Part shown: positions 12,693 through 12,924 of the stretch, piece after piece
Layout of the letters: the number at the start of each line of letters is the position of its first letter
How positions within the stretch are numbered: position 1 is the first letter of the stretch
NCBI GenBank assembly: GCA_036272915.1
Contig: DATAXV010000109.1
Span: 1 to 12,924 of the forward strand
Direction: 5' to 3'
Origin: DATAXV01 sp036272915
GTDB lineage: Bacteria; Chloroflexota; Dormibacteria; Dormibacterales; Dormibacteraceae
DNA: 12,924 nucleotides
Program-made: the position numbers and the translations under genes
Notes under the pieces: generated by a model
Seen by the model: only the letters and a program-made list of their open reading frames with translations
Told to the model about the DNA's origin: nothing
Database searches by the model: none

Positions 12693-12731
12693 CGGACCCT
12701 GAGTCGAAAAGCGCCCCTCCGCGAAGTGGGA

Positions 12732-12749
12732 AAAGGTGCTCGAACCTTT
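12732..12749. repeat. Perfect inverted repeat between the PucR-type gene and fabF
   Basis: AAAGGT (12732-12737) and ACCTTT (12744-12749) are perfect complements around a 6-nt spacer, GCTCGA. The repeat lies 12 nt after the regulator stop and about 40 nt upstream of the fabF -10 candidate, in an 83-nt gap. On the minus strand the second arm runs into TTTT, so it could be a weak intrinsic terminator of the regulator gene. Its symmetry and position would also suit an operator for fabF. The sequence alone does not decide. Confidence 0.45.
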
Positions 12750-12761
12750 GGACCTGATGAA

Positions 12762-12924
12762 TCAAAGCAGGGTGCGCAGATCCAGGGCCAGGGTCAGGCG
12801 CTGGCGCAGGGCCGGGCTGTCCGGCTTGCCCCCGACCAGCTCCTCAAGGCGCTCCAGGCGGTAGAGCACGGTGTGCCGGTGGAGGCCCAGCTCGGCCGCC
12901 GTGTCCTTGACCGATCCCTTGCGG
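12762..12924 (-). CDS. PucR-type helix-turn-helix transcriptional regulator, C-terminal end only
   Basis: Only the last 53 codons are visible; the gene enters from the right edge. The sequence RKGSVKDTAAELGLHRHTVLYRL, followed by ERLEELVG, closely follows the PucR C-terminal HTH domain, in which a conserved HRHTVxYRLxRxEELxG block forms the recognition helix. The tail DSPALRQRLTLALDLRTLL also matches this domain, which ends CdaR/PucR-type regulators. Neither effector domain is in view. In Streptomyces a PucR-like activator, FasR, lies next to the fab operon and controls it. This gene ends 83 nt upstream of fabF in the same direction, so a FasR-like role is a reasonable inference but not shown. 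Confidence 0.85.
   Translation of the reverse strand, partial: RKGSVKDTAAELGLHRHTVLYRLERLEELVGGKPDSPALRQRLTLALDLRTLL

Noticed and set aside
1..12924. CRISPR array, insertion sequence, tRNA, rRNA or riboswitch
   Set aside because: No regularly spaced repeats, transposase motifs, terminal inverted repeats, or cloverleaf or rRNA segments were recognised on reading.

Overview
This 12.9 kb window of very GC-rich DNA comes from a bacterial chromosome and is dominated by type II fatty-acid synthesis (FAS II). Dense, mostly minus-strand operons with 1-4 nt stop/start overlaps, a PucR-type regulator next to the fab genes, an LCP cell-wall ligase and a family-5 uracil-DNA glycosylase suggest a deep Terrabacteria lineage. 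Chloroflexota, Dormibacterota-like or Actinomycetota-like are all possible. This placement is inferred from gene content; no rRNA or other phylogenetic marker is present.

Layout on the minus strand, in transcription order from the right edge. (1) The C-terminal end of a PucR-type helix-turn-helix regulator (12762-12924) lies upstream of fabF-acpP-fabH (10110-12678). (2) A second unit (6738-10036) holds an LCP ligase, a membrane-anchored beta-propeller protein, a family-5 UDG and a purine-type phosphoribosyltransferase, coupled by 4 nt overlaps or gaps. (3) Two plus-strand genes follow: a DprA-like SLOG/Rossmann protein (5801-6673), perhaps preceded by a 27-codon Cys-rich ORF, and a Pr6Pr/AIG1-like six-helix membrane protein (4949-5647). 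(4) A minus-strand Asp-box beta-propeller protein (3818-4810) is divergent from the membrane protein. (5) The second FAS II unit, fabD-fabG-accD-accA, ends in a histidine-phosphatase gene cut by the left edge (1-3683).

The FAS II genes form a coherent pathway. AccA and AccD are the carboxyltransferase that makes malonyl-CoA, and FabD moves malonyl to the carrier AcpP. FabH starts chains, FabF elongates them and FabG reduces the 3-ketoacyl-ACP. No 3-hydroxyacyl-ACP dehydratase, enoyl reductase, biotin carboxylase or BCCP is seen here, so they must be elsewhere. The FAS II set is split in two halves of the same orientation, separated by about 6.4 kb of unrelated genes.

The stretch most likely to hold something unusual is 5650-7220. 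It holds a solitary, compositionally distinct DprA-like gene that diverges at usually conserved positions, a small Cys-rich ORF overlapping its start, and a convergent phosphoribosyltransferase. DprA-like plus phosphoribosyltransferase is the domain pairing of the ShosTA phage-defence toxin-antitoxin system. Here, however, the phosphoribosyltransferase looks like an ordinary salvage enzyme and sits in a different operon. Several FAS II and cell-wall enzymes carry substitutions at normally conserved sites (AccD, FabG, FabF, LCP), listed as separate findings. No tRNA, rRNA, IS element or CRISPR array was recognised.
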